From Nocardiopsis sp. YSL2 (GTDB taxonomy: Bacteria > Actinomycetota > Actinomycetes > Streptosporangiales > Streptosporangiaceae): a stretch of 64,000 nt of DNA. The notes under the pieces are model-generated. The model had not been told where the DNA came from. It searched no databases and saw only the letters and a program-made list of their open reading frames with translations. Positions 63,516-64,000 of this stretch are shown one piece after another. Numbering within the stretch: position 1 is the stretch's first letter; each line of letters starts with the position of its first letter. A program made the position numbers and the translations under genes. The stretch covers positions 2,542,001-2,606,000 of the forward strand of contig NZ_JAMOAO010000001.1 of the NCBI RefSeq assembly GCF_030555055.1. The letters are read 5' to 3'.

Positions 63516-64000
63516 ATGCTGTCGTCGAGGAACCGGATGCGCCGCGGCTCCGAGTTCTCCGCCGTCATGCGCTCGGGCCGCCGTGCCTCCCGCGACGCCA
63601 TCGGCCTCGTCTACCTCGCGCCGCCCGCTGACGCGGTGGACGCGGATCCGCCCCGCGTCGGTTTCGTCGTGGGCAAGTCCGTGGGCGTGGCCGTGGTGCG
63701 CAAGAGAGTGCAGCGCCGTCTTCGGCACGTGATGCGGTCTCAGGTCGACGCTCTGCCTGACGGTAGCCTGCTGGTAGTACGTGCTAAGCCCTCCGCCGCC
63801 ACCACGCGGCAGTCCGAGCTGGCCGCGCAGATCGACAGCGCGCTCGCCGCGGCCACCCGGCCCCGGCGCGGTCGTGACGGTCGGCGCGGCCGCGACGCTC
63901 GTCGGGGCCGCGGTGGCCGCGACGACCACCGCGCTCGGGGCGCCGGTGCGTCGAGAAGCGAGACAGTGGTGGACCGCCGTCCCGACGGGGACGGGGAACG
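63516..64000 (+). CDS. rnpA: Ribonuclease P protein component (partial, 3' end off window)
   Basis: ATG at 63516 preceded by GGAGGGAG. 161 codons are visible. The RNase P protein fold occupies about 1-112: MLSSRNRMRRGSEFSAVMRS, VGFVVGKSVGVAVVRKRVQR and RLRHVMRSQ, the RNR motif region. It assists the catalytic RNA in 5' maturation of tRNAs. After about residue 118 the frame continues without a stop into an Arg/Gly/Asp-rich tail (RPRRGRDGRRGRDARRGRGG). That makes the protein at least 40 residues longer than the usual 110-130. The end is outside the window. Confidence 0.95.
   Translation, partial: MLSSRNRMRRGSEFSAVMRSGRRASRDAIGLVYLAPPADAVDADPPRVGFVVGKSVGVAVVRKRVQRRLRHVMRSQVDALPDGSLLVVRAKPSAATTRQSELAAQIDSALAAATRPRRGRDGRRGRDARRGRGGRDDHRARGAGASRSETVVDRRPDGDGE

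Overview
The window (about 70% GC or more, dense actinobacterial codon use) is the replication-origin side of an actinomycete chromosome. The order rpmH - dnaA - oriC - dnaN - gnd - recF - dciA - gyrB - gyrA - DUF3566 gene - tRNA-Ile fits Streptosporangiales/Streptomycetales. A Nocardiopsis-like organism is my best guess, but the sequence alone does not settle the genus.

Layout. 1-8.1 kb is a metabolic flank: a CBS-domain protein, a GlxA-type regulator divergent from a quinone reductase, a secreted GH10 xylanase facing a secreted CE4 deacetylase, a metallo-beta-lactamase-fold hydrolase, and a sulfur-stress group (DUF302, a CsoR/CstR-type sensor, and a persulfide-dioxygenase/rhodanese fusion). 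8.2-8.6 kb holds an orphan transposase HTH fragment. 8.7-44.8 kb is a biosynthetic gene cluster, all on the minus strand. 45.8-48.7 kb holds a DHFR-like reductase, an IS110-family element and an AraC-DinB regulator. 48.9-64 kb is the core replication region, ending in a partial rnpA.

The cluster, in transcription order (right to left): FAD oxidoreductase, Rieske oxygenase, then PKS/NRPS proteins here called A (33069-42308), B (24208-33072), C (18008-24175) and D (13034-16900). These are followed by a 101-residue unknown protein, an HDAC-family zinc hydrolase, a type II thioesterase and, after a gap with a 17-codon leader ORF, a 14-helix drug exporter. The assembly line reads: formyltransferase - adenylation (glycine-like code) - T - KS1-DH-ACP - KS2-AT // DH-KR-ACP - KS3-DH-ACP - KS4-KR-ACP // KS5-DH-ACP - KS6-AT // DH-KR-ACP-AOS. 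It would start with N-formylglycine, extend with malonyl units into an unsaturated chain, and release by a PLP-dependent alpha-oxoamine synthase as an alpha-amino ketone.

Inside the operon, between the two halves of the last split module and overlapping both neighbours, sits an AlkC-type DNA glycosylase. This is a DNA-alkylation repair protein and a strong hint that the product alkylates DNA and that this gene is self-resistance. The combination of a formyl-Gly start, AT-poor split modules, AOS release, an AlkC resistance gene and an HDAC-like hydrolase matches no pathway I recognise. It is the main candidate for an undescribed system here.
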